In this document: piece after piece, positions 31,028 to 38,774 of the stretch | Layout: each line of letters opens with the position of its first letter | How positions within the stretch are numbered: the first letter of the stretch is position 1 | DNA from: Collinsella sp. | Lineage (GTDB): Bacteria; Actinomycetota; Coriobacteriia; Coriobacteriales; Coriobacteriaceae | Reading direction: 5' to 3' | Length of the DNA stretch: 52,406 nucleotides | NCBI GenBank assembly: GCA_018382295.1 | Contig: JAGZQF010000010.1 | Span: 1-52,406, forward strand | Position numbers and translations under genes: made by a program | Notes under the pieces: generated by a model | Told to the model about the DNA's origin: nothing | Databases searched by the model: none | What the model saw: the letters and a program-made list of their open reading frames with translations, nothing else

Positions 31028-32977
31028 TTACTCCTTATTGCGACGGTAGAGGAAGTAACCGCCCGCGGAGATGACGGCAACGCCAGCGATGGCGAATGCG
31101 GCCACCATGCGGCCATCAAAACGATCACCGGTGGTGGGCAGGCCGCCCTTGGTGTTCGTCTTGTTGGTGGTTACCGTGGTCGTGGTGTCCGACTTGCCAG
31201 GCTTCTCGGGCTTGGTGGTGGGCTGCTCGGGCTTAGCGGGCTGCTCGGGGGTACCGGGCTGCTCAGGAGTACCGGGCTGCTCAGGAGTACCAGGCTGATC
31301 CGGGGTTACCGGGTCGGTGGCAAGAGCGTCCTTGGCGTAGGTGATGGACACCTTGAGGCCGTTGATCTCGGTGTTCAGGTCGCTCGGGGTGAAGGGCTGG
31401 TCGAAGTTTTCGGCCTTCTGATAGGCGCGCATCTCCTGGAGCAGGGCCTTGCACTTCTTGTAGGTGTTCTCGGTAGCAGCCTTGCCGGCCTTGTTGGCCA
31501 GGGCAGTGCGGCCCTCGGTGGTCGTCTCGGCTAGCATGGCGGCGTCAACTTCCTTGTTCTGCTCGATGAGCTCGTTCTGGAGCGCATCGAGGTAGGCACG
31601 GACGCTGATACCAAGGGTGTCAGGGTTCTCAAAGCAGAGCGAGCTGATGTCCATGAGGACGTAGTTGATTGAGTTCTCGGGCTCCTCGTTGTACACGACG
31701 TCAGTCTGTTTGCAGTGATCGAAGGAGACGGTCTGATCGCTGAAGTACGGGCTGACCTCAGTTATCAGAGCGGAGTACAACGGGATGGCGACGGAGTACG
31801 CGGCGCGGGAGAGCATTTCCCACTGGATGGTAGCGACTTCGGGGTCATACCCGCGACGAATCTGGAAGAGGTTGATCTCGGTGTTGCGCTCGCTGCCGAT
31901 GCAATAAACACCATCAGTGTTCGCGTTGAGGCCAGGGACGTTCTCGCCGCGGTTGCCGAAGGCGCGAATCAACTCGAAAGTGCTCCAACCAGACTTGCCA
32001 GGCTTGAAGAACAGGGGCTGGATTTCGCTGACCATGGCTCCCTTTTGGTCAGGTTTTCCTTTCTCCTTTACTGTGATAATGTCGTAATCTGTGCCTTCGG
32101 TCAGCTGACTACCAAAATAATCGCGGCCTTGCGCATAGCGGGACCACTGGTTTACGCCGGAATCGGCGAGGCTTTCGCCATACGTTTGGGCGACATCGAA
32201 TTTGCCGTCAGCGGAGTATTTGGCGAAACCCTTTTCTTCGGGCATGGATTGGATCTTTTCAGAGTGGAGGCAATTCTCGGTGTCATTGAGGTCGACATCG
32301 TAGTTGAGGCTCCCGATATTAGGGTTGAGCGACGCGACGTCGTCAGCGAGCTTCATGGCGATCCACTGATGGGCGGAAAGTGTGGCGAACAGCCAGGTCT
32401 CGTTGTTGTCGGCGATGATGATCTGGTCGTTGGTGCAGACGCCTTGATCATCGATCAGGCTGCCGAGAAGCTCGACGCCCTCGCGGGCCGTGGCGCTCTC
32501 GCCCAGGATGATGCTGCCGTAACTGTACTCGCCCAGACCCACTTCCTCATCGATGAGGTCTGCTGCAGCGGCCTCCTCGTTATAGGAGGTGCTTAGCGTG
32601 GCGGAGCAGGAGACGCCCTTCTCGTTGATGCCGGCCTCGGAGTAGGCGTCGGTGCGACCCATCCAGTTAGAGGGGTGGTCGCGTACATAGCTGTAGCGAT
32701 AGGTAGGCTTGTTCGAAGTGTATTCAAAAGCAGATTCAATCGAGCTGTACTTAAAGCCAGGTTCGTGGGCAGGTTCGATGCCGTAGTGCTTAAGATAGCG
32801 CTTGCCAAAGTCCTCGGCGCGGCCGTAGTACGTGTTGCCGTCCGCCGTGAGCTTGCCGCCCATGTAGATCTGCGTGCAGGCGAGCGCAGACGTCGGCATG
32901 GACATGATGGTTGCAGCTCCAAAGGCGAGGCCTATGCCAAGCTTTTTGAGCGCGTTGACGGGGTGAGTTTTCCTCAT
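31028..32977 (-). CDS. Secreted, sortase-anchored C69 family dipeptidase
   Basis: 649 residues. The signal peptide ends at ALA-Cys34, and Cys34 becomes the N-terminal nucleophile, as in PepD-type C69 enzymes (ALACTQIYMGG). The catalytic domain spans about 34-480, followed by a helical region, then Pro-rich repeats (PGTPEQ-type, four units) and a Thr/Lys wall-spanning part. The C-terminus is LPTTG (613-617), a membrane helix and RRNKE: a sortase signal. It probably trims peptides at the cell surface to feed amino-acid uptake. Single-gene unit with a clear promoter (33123-33151). Confidence 0.92.
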   Translation of the reverse strand: MRKTHPVNALKKLGIGLAFGAATIMSMPTSALACTQIYMGGKLTADGNTYYGRAEDFGKRYLKHYGIEPAHEPGFKYSSIESAFEYTSNKPTYRYSYVRDHPSNWMGRTDAYSEAGINEKGVSCSATLSTSYNEEAAAADLIDEEVGLGEYSYGSIILGESATAREGVELLGSLIDDQGVCTNDQIIIADNNETWLFATLSAHQWIAMKLADDVASLNPNIGSLNYDVDLNDTENCLHSEKIQSMPEEKGFAKYSADGKFDVAQTYGESLADSGVNQWSRYAQGRDYFGSQLTEGTDYDIITVKEKGKPDQKGAMVSEIQPLFFKPGKSGWSTFELIRAFGNRGENVPGLNANTDGVYCIGSERNTEINLFQIRRGYDPEVATIQWEMLSRAAYSVAIPLYSALITEVSPYFSDQTVSFDHCKQTDVVYNEEPENSINYVLMDISSLCFENPDTLGISVRAYLDALQNELIEQNKEVDAAMLAETTTEGRTALANKAGKAATENTYKKCKALLQEMRAYQKAENFDQPFTPSDLNTEINGLKVSITYAKDALATDPVTPDQPGTPEQPGTPEQPGTPEQPAKPEQPTTKPEKPGKSDTTTTVTTNKTNTKGGLPTTGDRFDGRMVAAFAIAGVAVISAGGYFLYRRNKE

Positions 32978-32996
32978 TTTCCCTCCCAGCGTGCGA

Positions 32997-33020
32997 AAGC
33001 TCTCCGTTGCCAGAGAGCTT
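32997..33020 (-). promoter_or_regulatory. Leader hairpin of the C69 dipeptidase mRNA
   Basis: AAGCTCTC / GAGAGCTT, 8-bp perfect arms with an 8-nt loop, about 20 nt before the start codon. No T tract. It may affect stability or translation. Confidence 0.4.
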
Positions 33021-33122
33021 CAGCCAATAAAGACACCCCATTAGCGTAACGAACTGGAAACAATATTCATCTATGAAAGAAACTTACTCGATAAGCGTAA
33101 TGAAATATGCGATGAGTGGTTA

Positions 33123-33151
33123 ATTATACTCGGTTTGTAGCTTTACTTTAA
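33123..33151 (-). promoter_or_regulatory. Promoter of the C69 dipeptidase gene
   Basis: Minus strand TTAAAG (33151-33146), exactly 17 nt, TATAAT (33128-33123): a perfect -10, giving a leader of about 140 nt. Confidence 0.65.
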
Positions 33152-33213
33152 TAAAGACGTCCTGCAATTACATTACCTGAATAAAGCGCCTTGCACGGGG
33201 CGCAAAGAAAATC

Positions 33214-33247
33214 CCCCGCTGTTTGGCAAATGCATAAACAGCAGGGG
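33214..33247 (-). terminator. Terminator of the lipid-kinase/small-protein unit
   Basis: CCCC-GCTGTTT pairs with AAACAGC-a-GGGG (one bulged A), and ATTTTCTTT follows on the minus strand. Confidence 0.8.
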
Positions 33248-33283
33248 AGACGATAATTGGATGAATATCATACCAATGTGGAA

Positions 33284-33376
33284 TTACTTCTTCCGGCGGT
33301 GGATCACGTTGATCGCATAGCCGACGAGCATGGCCAAAACGATGATGATAAAGCCGAGCAGGGGATTGTCGTTCAT
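33284..33376 (-). CDS. 30-residue single-helix membrane protein
   Basis: A short frame starting MNDNPLLGFIIIVLAMLVGY, then AINVIHRRKK and a stop. One hydrophobic helix (about 6-24) with a basic C-terminus predicts an N-out, C-in topology. AGGAGG lies 6 nt before the ATG and overlaps the stop codon of the lipid kinase (TAGGAGG), so it is translationally linked to that gene. The terminator just downstream confirms the unit ends here. Tiny proteins like this often modulate a membrane enzyme; a role with the lipid kinase is inference. Confidence 0.72.
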   Translation of the reverse strand: MNDNPLLGFIIIVLAMLVGYAINVIHRRKK

Positions 33377-33385
33377 AGGGTCCTC

Positions 33386-34303
33386 CTATTTTCCGAGCGG
33401 GGAGAATTCGTCGACGATGAGGTCGAGGCATTGCGGAAGCGCGCGGGCTCCAAAGACGCCCGAATTGCTGGAGATAATCTCGCCATCGAACTGCATGCCC
33501 AGCGACGGGGTGCAGGTGATCTTGGCTTCCTTGGTCTGGATGATCTTGAACTGCGGGCGGCCGAGTACCTTGCCGGCGGGGTCGAGTGCGGCGGTGATCA
33601 CAGTCGGTAGAAGCTGCACAGTTTTTACGGGTTCGATGACCGCAATGTCGACCATGCCATCGTTCATACGGCAGTCGGGGAACAGGTTGATGTCGTTTTG
33701 GATGACCGAGGTGTTGCCGGCCATGCAGCAGATGCCGTCGAGCTCCTCGACAATGCCGTCATGCTCAATCGTAAAGTGCGCCACCGTGGGATTGGGCGTG
33801 GCGAGCGCGGAGAGGAAGTAAGCGATCTCGCCGATGTCGTTTTTGGTGGGGGCGGCCTTCATCATGATCTCGGCGTCGAAGCCCGAGCCGGCGATGATGA
33901 TAAAGCCGTGGCGCTTCTCGTTGCCGTCCTCGTCGAGCCAAAAGAGCTCGCCCATGTCGACTTTGACCGTGCGACCGGCACGGCAGGCCTTGGCGAGCGC
34001 CGCCGCCTCAGGGGCATTGCCGATGTTGTTGAAGAACAGGCAGGCCGTACCGGAGGGGAAGACGAGCGTGGGGACACCGCACCCGCGCATCTGGTCGAGC
34101 ACGTTGGAGACGGTGCCGTCGCCGCCCGAAACGACCACGCGATCAAACTCGCGCACGTCTGCCACGGCATCCTCGGGCTCCATGCCATCGCCGATAAAAC
34201 GCATCACGACCTCGTCGCCGCCCTGCGCGAGGGCGTGCGTGAATGCGTAGATTTCATCTGAGCTGGGGCCCGATGCCGGGTTGTGGATGATAAGGCAGCG
34301 CAT
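33386..34303 (-). CDS. Diacylglycerol kinase-family lipid kinase
   Basis: 305 residues. The N-terminal domain has the family motifs NPASG (8-12) and SGGDGTVSNVL (59-69), and LVFPSGTACLFFNN in place of the usual GTGNDF loop. The C-terminal beta-sandwich (VDIAVIEPVKTVQLL, then CTPSLGMQFDGE) fits DgkB/YegS-type enzymes. It probably phosphorylates a membrane lipid such as diacylglycerol; the altered lipid-loop motif makes substrate uncertain. ATG 34303. It is followed by the 30-residue membrane protein gene. Confidence 0.88.
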   Translation of the reverse strand: MRCLIIHNPASGPSSDEIYAFTHALAQGGDEVVMRFIGDGMEPEDAVADVREFDRVVVSGGDGTVSNVLDQMRGCGVPTLVFPSGTACLFFNNIGNAPEAAALAKACRAGRTVKVDMGELFWLDEDGNEKRHGFIIIAGSGFDAEIMMKAAPTKNDIGEIAYFLSALATPNPTVAHFTIEHDGIVEELDGICCMAGNTSVIQNDINLFPDCRMNDGMVDIAVIEPVKTVQLLPTVITAALDPAGKVLGRPQFKIIQTKEAKITCTPSLGMQFDGEIISSNSGVFGARALPQCLDLIVDEFSPLGK

Positions 34304-34401
34304 ACTTACGTTCCCGTTCTGTGACTAACCGAGTATAGTTGTAAGGCAATGCCGATATCCTACCCGTGTTTTTCGGGCCTAACCTTATTCGATGGGTTGA
34401 T

Positions 34402-35535
34402 ATGTACATTTCCACACATCAGGCTCTACTCGACTTTTGCCAGCGCGCCCGTGAGTTCGACGCGATTGCCGTCGATACCGAGTTTTTGCGCGAGCGCACA
34501 TTCCACCCGCGCCTGTGCTTGGTTCAGATTGCCACCCCTGCCGAGAGCGTAGCGGTCGACCCTCTGGTGATCGACGACCTCTCGCCGCTGGCCGAGCTTA
34601 TGGCCGACGAGAGCGTGACCAAGGTCTTCCACGCGTGCTCGCAGGATATGGAGGTCATGCTCCATACCGTGGGCGTGCTGCCACGACCGATTTTCGATAC
34701 GCAGGTCGCCGCCGCCTTTTTGGGCGAGCGCCAGCAGATTTCGTATGGCGCGCTTGTTCAGACGTTCTGCGGCGTATCGCTGCCCAAGACCGAGTCGCTG
34801 ACCGACTGGTCGCGCCGCCCGCTGACCGATAAGCAGATTGAGTATGCGATCGATGACGTCAAGTACCTGATCGTCGCCTATACCGAGATGATGAGCCGCC
34901 TGCGCGAGCTGGGCCGTGTGGGCTGGGTGCTCGACGAGCTGCGCCCGCTGGCTGACGAGTCGCACTATCGCGCCGATCGCCACGAGGCGTTCCGCAAGGT
35001 CAAACGCATCAATTCGTGCAGCCGTCACCAGTTGGGCATCGCGCGCGAGCTCGCCGCCTGGCGTGAGGACCGCGCCGAACGCCGTAACATCCCGCGCAAG
35101 TGGGTCATGTCCGACGACACGCTGCTTGCGCTCGTTAAGCGCAATCCCGTGCGCGTTGAGGAGTTCCGTAGCATTCGCGGTACCGATCAGTTGGGGGAGC
35201 GCGACGTGGACGGTGCGCTCATGGCCATCAAGCGCGGCGCGAGCTGCCCGCACGATCGCCTGCCGCTCATGGTGCGCGGGCACCGTCAGATTTCGCCGGA
35301 GTTGGAGAGCGTGACGGACCTGATGTACGCGCTCATCCGCCTGGTTGCCGAGCGCTCGGGCGTGGCGACTTCGGTCATTGCCTCGCGCGATGACCTGGCC
35401 GACTATATTGAGCACCCCGAGCAGAGCCCCCTGCGCGAAGGCTGGCGCTTTGAGCTTGTGGGCTCGCGTCTGGACGATCTGCTCTCGGGCAACATGGGGC
35501 TCACCGTGAAGGACGGCAAAATCGAGCTTTTATAG
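34402..35535 (+). CDS. rnd: Ribonuclease D
   Basis: 377 residues from the ATG at 34402. DEDD exonuclease domain: Asp25 and Glu27 (AVDTEFLRE), the second Asp in HACSQDMEVM, and the DEDDy tyrosine/Asp in YAIDDVKYL. Then a helical HRDC-like C-terminal half (REDRAERRNIPRKWVMSDD). RNase D trims tRNA and small RNA 3' ends. The binding site is weak (GATGGG); the in-frame start at 34366 would add 12 unrelated residues. Confidence 0.9.
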   Translation: MYISTHQALLDFCQRAREFDAIAVDTEFLRERTFHPRLCLVQIATPAESVAVDPLVIDDLSPLAELMADESVTKVFHACSQDMEVMLHTVGVLPRPIFDTQVAAAFLGERQQISYGALVQTFCGVSLPKTESLTDWSRRPLTDKQIEYAIDDVKYLIVAYTEMMSRLRELGRVGWVLDELRPLADESHYRADRHEAFRKVKRINSCSRHQLGIARELAAWREDRAERRNIPRKWVMSDDTLLALVKRNPVRVEEFRSIRGTDQLGERDVDGALMAIKRGASCPHDRLPLMVRGHRQISPELESVTDLMYALIRLVAERSGVATSVIASRDDLADYIEHPEQSPLREGWRFELVGSRLDDLLSGNMGLTVKDGKIELL

Positions 35536-35564
35536 TTACGCGGTTTTACCAAACGCTGCAAACG
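35531..35564. repeat. Repeat shared with the dapH 3' end
   Basis: The sequence after the RNase D stop (AGTTACG, then CGGTTTTACCAAACGC and TGCAAACG) matches the minus strand just after dapH (14640 to about 14595), which has an extra 16-nt internal block completing its hairpin. Both start within a few nt of a stop codon. Confidence 0.65.
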
Positions 35565-35660
35565 TTCTAGAGCAGCAATGCCAAAACATCGATGGCGTCT
35601 CGTTGGCTGGGCGAGTGGGTAGAATGCCTTCAACGTGTAACTCGATTCGGAGGAATTCGC

Positions 35661-36365
35661 ATGCCTTATTACTATGGATACGGCTTTGGCATCGACCCGC
35701 TGTACCTGCTGGTTGTTCTTGTCTGCACGGTGATTGGCCTTGCCGCACAGAGCTATATCAACTCGACGTACAAGACGTGGTCCAAGGTGCGCTCGGACGG
35801 CGATACGGGCGCTGCGGTTGCTCGCCGCATGCTCGACGCCAACGGTTGCAACGCCGTGGGTATCAAGGGGGTTGCCGGCGAGCTCACCGACCATTACAAC
35901 CCGCAGGACAACAACCTGTATCTGTCGGACGCTAATCGCTCAGGTGGGTCGGTCGCAAGCGTTGCCGTTGCCTGCCACGAGGCGGGCCATGCCGCCCAGC
36001 GTCAAAGCGGCTACGCCATGATGAAGGTACGCACCGCCCTCGTGCCCGTCGTCAACTTTACCCAGAACACTTGGACCATCGTGCTGCTTATGGGCCTGTT
36101 CATGAACATCGCGGGGCTCACGACTCTCGCGTTGATCTTCTTCTCGTTTAGCGTGTTGTTCCAGCTGGTTACGCTGCCGGTCGAGATCGATGCCAGCCGC
36201 CGCGCTGTGGCCTACATTGAGCAGTCGGGTATGAGCTCCAAGCAGGTCAACGGTGCCAAGAAGGTGCTGACGGCAGCTGCGCTTACCTATGTGGCAGCGG
36301 CGCTCACCTCGATTATTCAGCTGCTCTACCTTATGGCTCGCTACAACAGAAACTCCAACCGATAA
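35661..36365 (+). CDS. Membrane zinc metallopeptidase (YugP-like)
   Basis: 234 residues: one N-terminal helix (about 10-30), HEAGH (106-110) preceded by the VAVAC segment, then three hydrophobic helices (about 125-175 and 205-228). Length, the N-terminal YYYGYGFGIDPLYLL and the late EIDASRRAVAYIEQSGM match the putative neutral zinc metallopeptidase family (DUF2268/YugP type). Physiological substrate unknown. ATG 35661 has GGAGG 7 nt upstream; the longer frame from 35592 lies before this site. Confidence 0.87.
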   Translation: MPYYYGYGFGIDPLYLLVVLVCTVIGLAAQSYINSTYKTWSKVRSDGDTGAAVARRMLDANGCNAVGIKGVAGELTDHYNPQDNNLYLSDANRSGGSVASVAVACHEAGHAAQRQSGYAMMKVRTALVPVVNFTQNTWTIVLLMGLFMNIAGLTTLALIFFSFSVLFQLVTLPVEIDASRRAVAYIEQSGMSSKQVNGAKKVLTAAALTYVAAALTSIIQLLYLMARYNRNSNR

Positions 36366-36369
36366 CAAA

Positions 36370-36413
36370 TGGGACTGACAAAGCGCCGCGGGGATTTGTG
36401 TCCCAGCGGCGCT
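36370..36413 (+). terminator. GC hairpin with a competing fold after the metallopeptidase
   Basis: AGCGCCGC (36382-36389) pairs with GCGGCGCT (36406-36413). An alternative pairs TGGGA..ACAAA (from 36370) with TTTGT.TCCCA (to 36405); the two folds overlap and exclude each other. There is no strong T tract, so the role may be regulatory for xseA rather than termination. Confidence 0.45.
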
Positions 36414-36481
36414 GTACTATGTGTGGGACTTGAATTTGCGCAGGGCCGGAGCCCATGTGCACGATGACGAAAGGAGGCTGC

Positions 36482-37933
36482 GTGGCAGGCTGGAATCTAA
36501 CCGGCAACAGCGTTTCCGCCGAGTTCGACGGGTCGGACGAGCAGGAGCGCAAAGAGCTCAGCGTGAGCCAGGCGGTAGAGATCGCTGCCGGTGCGCTCGA
36601 TGCCATTCCGCAGCTGAGCGTCCTGGGCGAGGTCACGGGCTTCCGTGGTCCCAATGCCCGAAGCGGCCACTGCTACTTCCAAATCAAGGACGACTCGGCG
36701 GCCGTCGACTGCATCATCTGGAAGGGCGCCTATCTCAAGCGCACGTTCGATCTGCGCGACGGCATGCAGGTGAGCTTTAAGGGCAGCTTTAACCTCTACA
36801 AGCCCACGGGCCGTATGAGCTTTGTCGCTCGCTCGTTCTCGCTAGCGGGGGAGGGCCTGCTGCGTCAACAGGTGGCACAACTGGCCGAAAAGCTACGCCG
36901 CGAGGGCTTGATGGACGAGTCCCGCAAACGTCGCATCCCGGTGTTTTGCTCACGTGTGGCGGTCGTCACCTCGCTTTCCGGCGCCGTGATCGACGACGTC
37001 AAGCGTACGCTGCGCCGTCGCAACCCACTTGTCGAGCTCGTTTGCGTGGGCGCCAAGGTGCAGGGCGAGGGAGCGCCTGCCGAGCTTATCGACGGCTTGC
37101 ATCGCGCCGCTGCGATTACGCCTACGCCGGATTGCATTTTGCTCGTGCGTGGCGGCGGTTCCTTCGAGGACCTCATGACCTTCAACGACGAGGAACTTGC
37201 CCGCGCGGTGGCGGCCTGTCCTGTGCCTGTAGTGACAGGTATTGGCCATGAGCCCGATACCTCGATCTGCGACATGGTGAGCGACCGTCGCGCCTCCACG
37301 CCAACGGCGGCTGCAGAATCGGTGGCACCGGCTATGACAGAGCTGGCCGACGTGCTCGAGGCACGTCATCAGCGTCTGGACGCTGCGATGTCATCGATGA
37401 TCGGGTCGAATCTGGTCGATCTGGAGATGCTCGACCAGCGTGGTCGGCGTGCCTGGGATACCTATACGGCACGCTTGGGCGATGCGCTCGATGCAGCCGC
37501 GTGCCGCCCGTGCCTCAACGATCCAACGTTTATGGTCGAGCGTCGCGAGTCAGAGCTTGCACTGACCGCTGACCGTCTGTCGGGCGCCATTGCTCGTTCG
37601 GTCGGTGCCTTCCGCTCCAACTTCGAGCGTCTGCCCGAGCGCTTGGTCGCAAGCACCTCGGGGCTCGATGGCAAGCGTCATGCACTCACGCTCGCGAGCT
37701 CCCGCCTGGAGCATCAGGGGCGCACGATGTTGAACAAGCCCGCGTCCGACTTGGGCCGTGCGGCAGCCTCGCTCGACGCCCTGTCGCCGCTCAAGGTGCT
37801 TGCCCGCGGCTACTCCATCGCGTATAGCGAAGACGGTGTGGCTACAAGCGCCCAGACCTTTAAGCCCGGCGATGCCATCCGCGTGCGCATGGCGGACGGC
37901 AACGTGTCGGCAACCGTCAATACGGTCGAATAG
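36482..37933 (+). CDS. xseA: Exodeoxyribonuclease VII large subunit
   Basis: 483 residues from a GTG with AAAGGAGG 4 nt upstream. N-terminal OB-fold nucleic-acid binding domain (LSVLGEVTGFRGPNARSGHC, then FQIKDDSAAVDCIIW), then the catalytic domain with VAVVTSLSGAVIDD, LVRGGGSFEDL, VTGIGHEPDTSICD and DRRASTPTAAAE, and a C-terminal coiled coil and tail (LARGYSIAYSEDG). With XseB it degrades single-stranded DNA to oligonucleotides. The more upstream ATG (36455) has no binding site. Confidence 0.94.
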   Translation: MAGWNLTGNSVSAEFDGSDEQERKELSVSQAVEIAAGALDAIPQLSVLGEVTGFRGPNARSGHCYFQIKDDSAAVDCIIWKGAYLKRTFDLRDGMQVSFKGSFNLYKPTGRMSFVARSFSLAGEGLLRQQVAQLAEKLRREGLMDESRKRRIPVFCSRVAVVTSLSGAVIDDVKRTLRRRNPLVELVCVGAKVQGEGAPAELIDGLHRAAAITPTPDCILLVRGGGSFEDLMTFNDEELARAVAACPVPVVTGIGHEPDTSICDMVSDRRASTPTAAAESVAPAMTELADVLEARHQRLDAAMSSMIGSNLVDLEMLDQRGRRAWDTYTARLGDALDAAACRPCLNDPTFMVERRESELALTADRLSGAIARSVGAFRSNFERLPERLVASTSGLDGKRHALTLASSRLEHQGRTMLNKPASDLGRAAASLDALSPLKVLARGYSIAYSEDGVATSAQTFKPGDAIRVRMADGNVSATVNTVE

Positions 37934-37975
37934 ACCGCGTTTCACAGTGATAGACCTTTAGGAAAGGAAACAGAT

Positions 37976-38242
37976 ATGGCAGAGAAGACCCCGGTCGAGC
38001 AGCTTACGTACAAGCAGGCCTCGCAGGAGCTGGAACTCATTATCCGCAGCCTGGAGTCGGGCGACATGGAGCTCGAGGAGTCGCTCGAGAGCTACACCCG
38101 CGGCGTCGAGCTTCTCAAGAGCCTGCGTACCCGCCTGGCCGATGCCGAGCAGAAGGTCTCGGTGCTTCTTAAGGATGTCGACGGCAACGACGTGCTCGCC
38201 GACGGCGAAGCCGCCAACACCGACGACAACCTCTCGTTCTAA
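37976..38242 (+). CDS. xseB: Exodeoxyribonuclease VII small subunit
   Basis: 88 residues, typical helical XseB: LTYKQASQELELIIRSLESG, then DMELEESLESYTRGVELLKS. It starts 42 nt after xseA with AGGAAAGGA upstream, so the complex is made from one transcript. A short acidic C-terminal tail is unremarkable. Confidence 0.94.
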   Translation: MAEKTPVEQLTYKQASQELELIIRSLESGDMELEESLESYTRGVELLKSLRTRLADAEQKVSVLLKDVDGNDVLADGEAANTDDNLSF

Positions 38243-38291
38243 CCATCCCGACCAAATATAATTACCTTGGTCTGCGAGAAAGGAACCAACC

Positions 38292-38627
38292 ATGTGTGAT
38301 TGCATCTTCTGCAAAATTGCCAACCACGAGATCCCCTCGACCGTCGTCTACGAGGATGACCAGGTCATCGCGTTCGACGACCTCAATCCCCAGGCGCCGG
38401 TCCACACGCTCGTGATCCCCAAGAAGCACTACAGTGACATCGCCGATAACGTGCCCGCCGAGACCATGGGCGCCATGGCCCACGCCATCCAGGAGGTCGC
38501 CAAGGCCAAGGGTCTGGAGGGCGGTTTCCGCGTCATCTCCAACAAGGGCGTCAACGCCGGTCAGACCGTCATGCACTTCCACATGCACGTCCTCGGCGGC
38601 AAAAACCTGGACGAGAACCTCATCTGA
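38292..38627 (+). CDS. HIT family nucleotide-binding protein
   Basis: 111 residues, HinT-like. Histidine triad HFHMHV (His95, 97, 99), CIFCKIANHEIPS at the N-terminus with Cys4/Cys7 of the common zinc motif, and HTLVIPKKHY mid-protein. HinT enzymes hydrolyse aminoacyl-AMP and similar phosphoramidates. It starts 49 nt after xseB with AAAGGA and may be part of the same transcript. Confidence 0.92.
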   Translation: MCDCIFCKIANHEIPSTVVYEDDQVIAFDDLNPQAPVHTLVIPKKHYSDIADNVPAETMGAMAHAIQEVAKAKGLEGGFRVISNKGVNAGQTVMHFHMHVLGGKNLDENLI

Positions 38628-38687
38628 GGACGCCTCTTCCGTGCAATGAAACGGAAGCTCAGGCACCGATAACTTATATATCAACGC

Positions 38688-38721
38688 AATAAACCCGAGC
38701 GCGAGGGCGTTTGGGTTTATT
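38688..38721 (+). terminator. AT-rich hairpin between the HIT gene and ackA1
   Basis: AATAAACCC (38688-38696) pairs with GGGTTTATT (38713-38721), followed by ATTG. It could terminate the xseA-xseB-HIT transcript. The arm sequence resembles the hairpin in the pta leader (42679-42701). Confidence 0.55.
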
Positions 38722-38774
38722 ATTGAAGCGTATGTAACCTGGCGGCGCCACACCGCCTGTTAGTAGGGAGACAC

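Larger units (their letters stand above)
33021..33283. other. Intergenic region between C69 gene and the 30-residue protein gene
   Basis: AT-rich compared with its surroundings. It contains the C69 promoter (33123-33151) and the terminator of the lipid-kinase unit (33214-33247). I see no further gene; the approximately 140-nt C69 5' leader has only the hairpin at 32997-33020. Confidence 0.6.

Noticed and set aside
38640..38774. The ackA1 leader as a known riboswitch
   Set aside because: Only simple hairpins are seen; no conserved aptamer blocks of classes I know.
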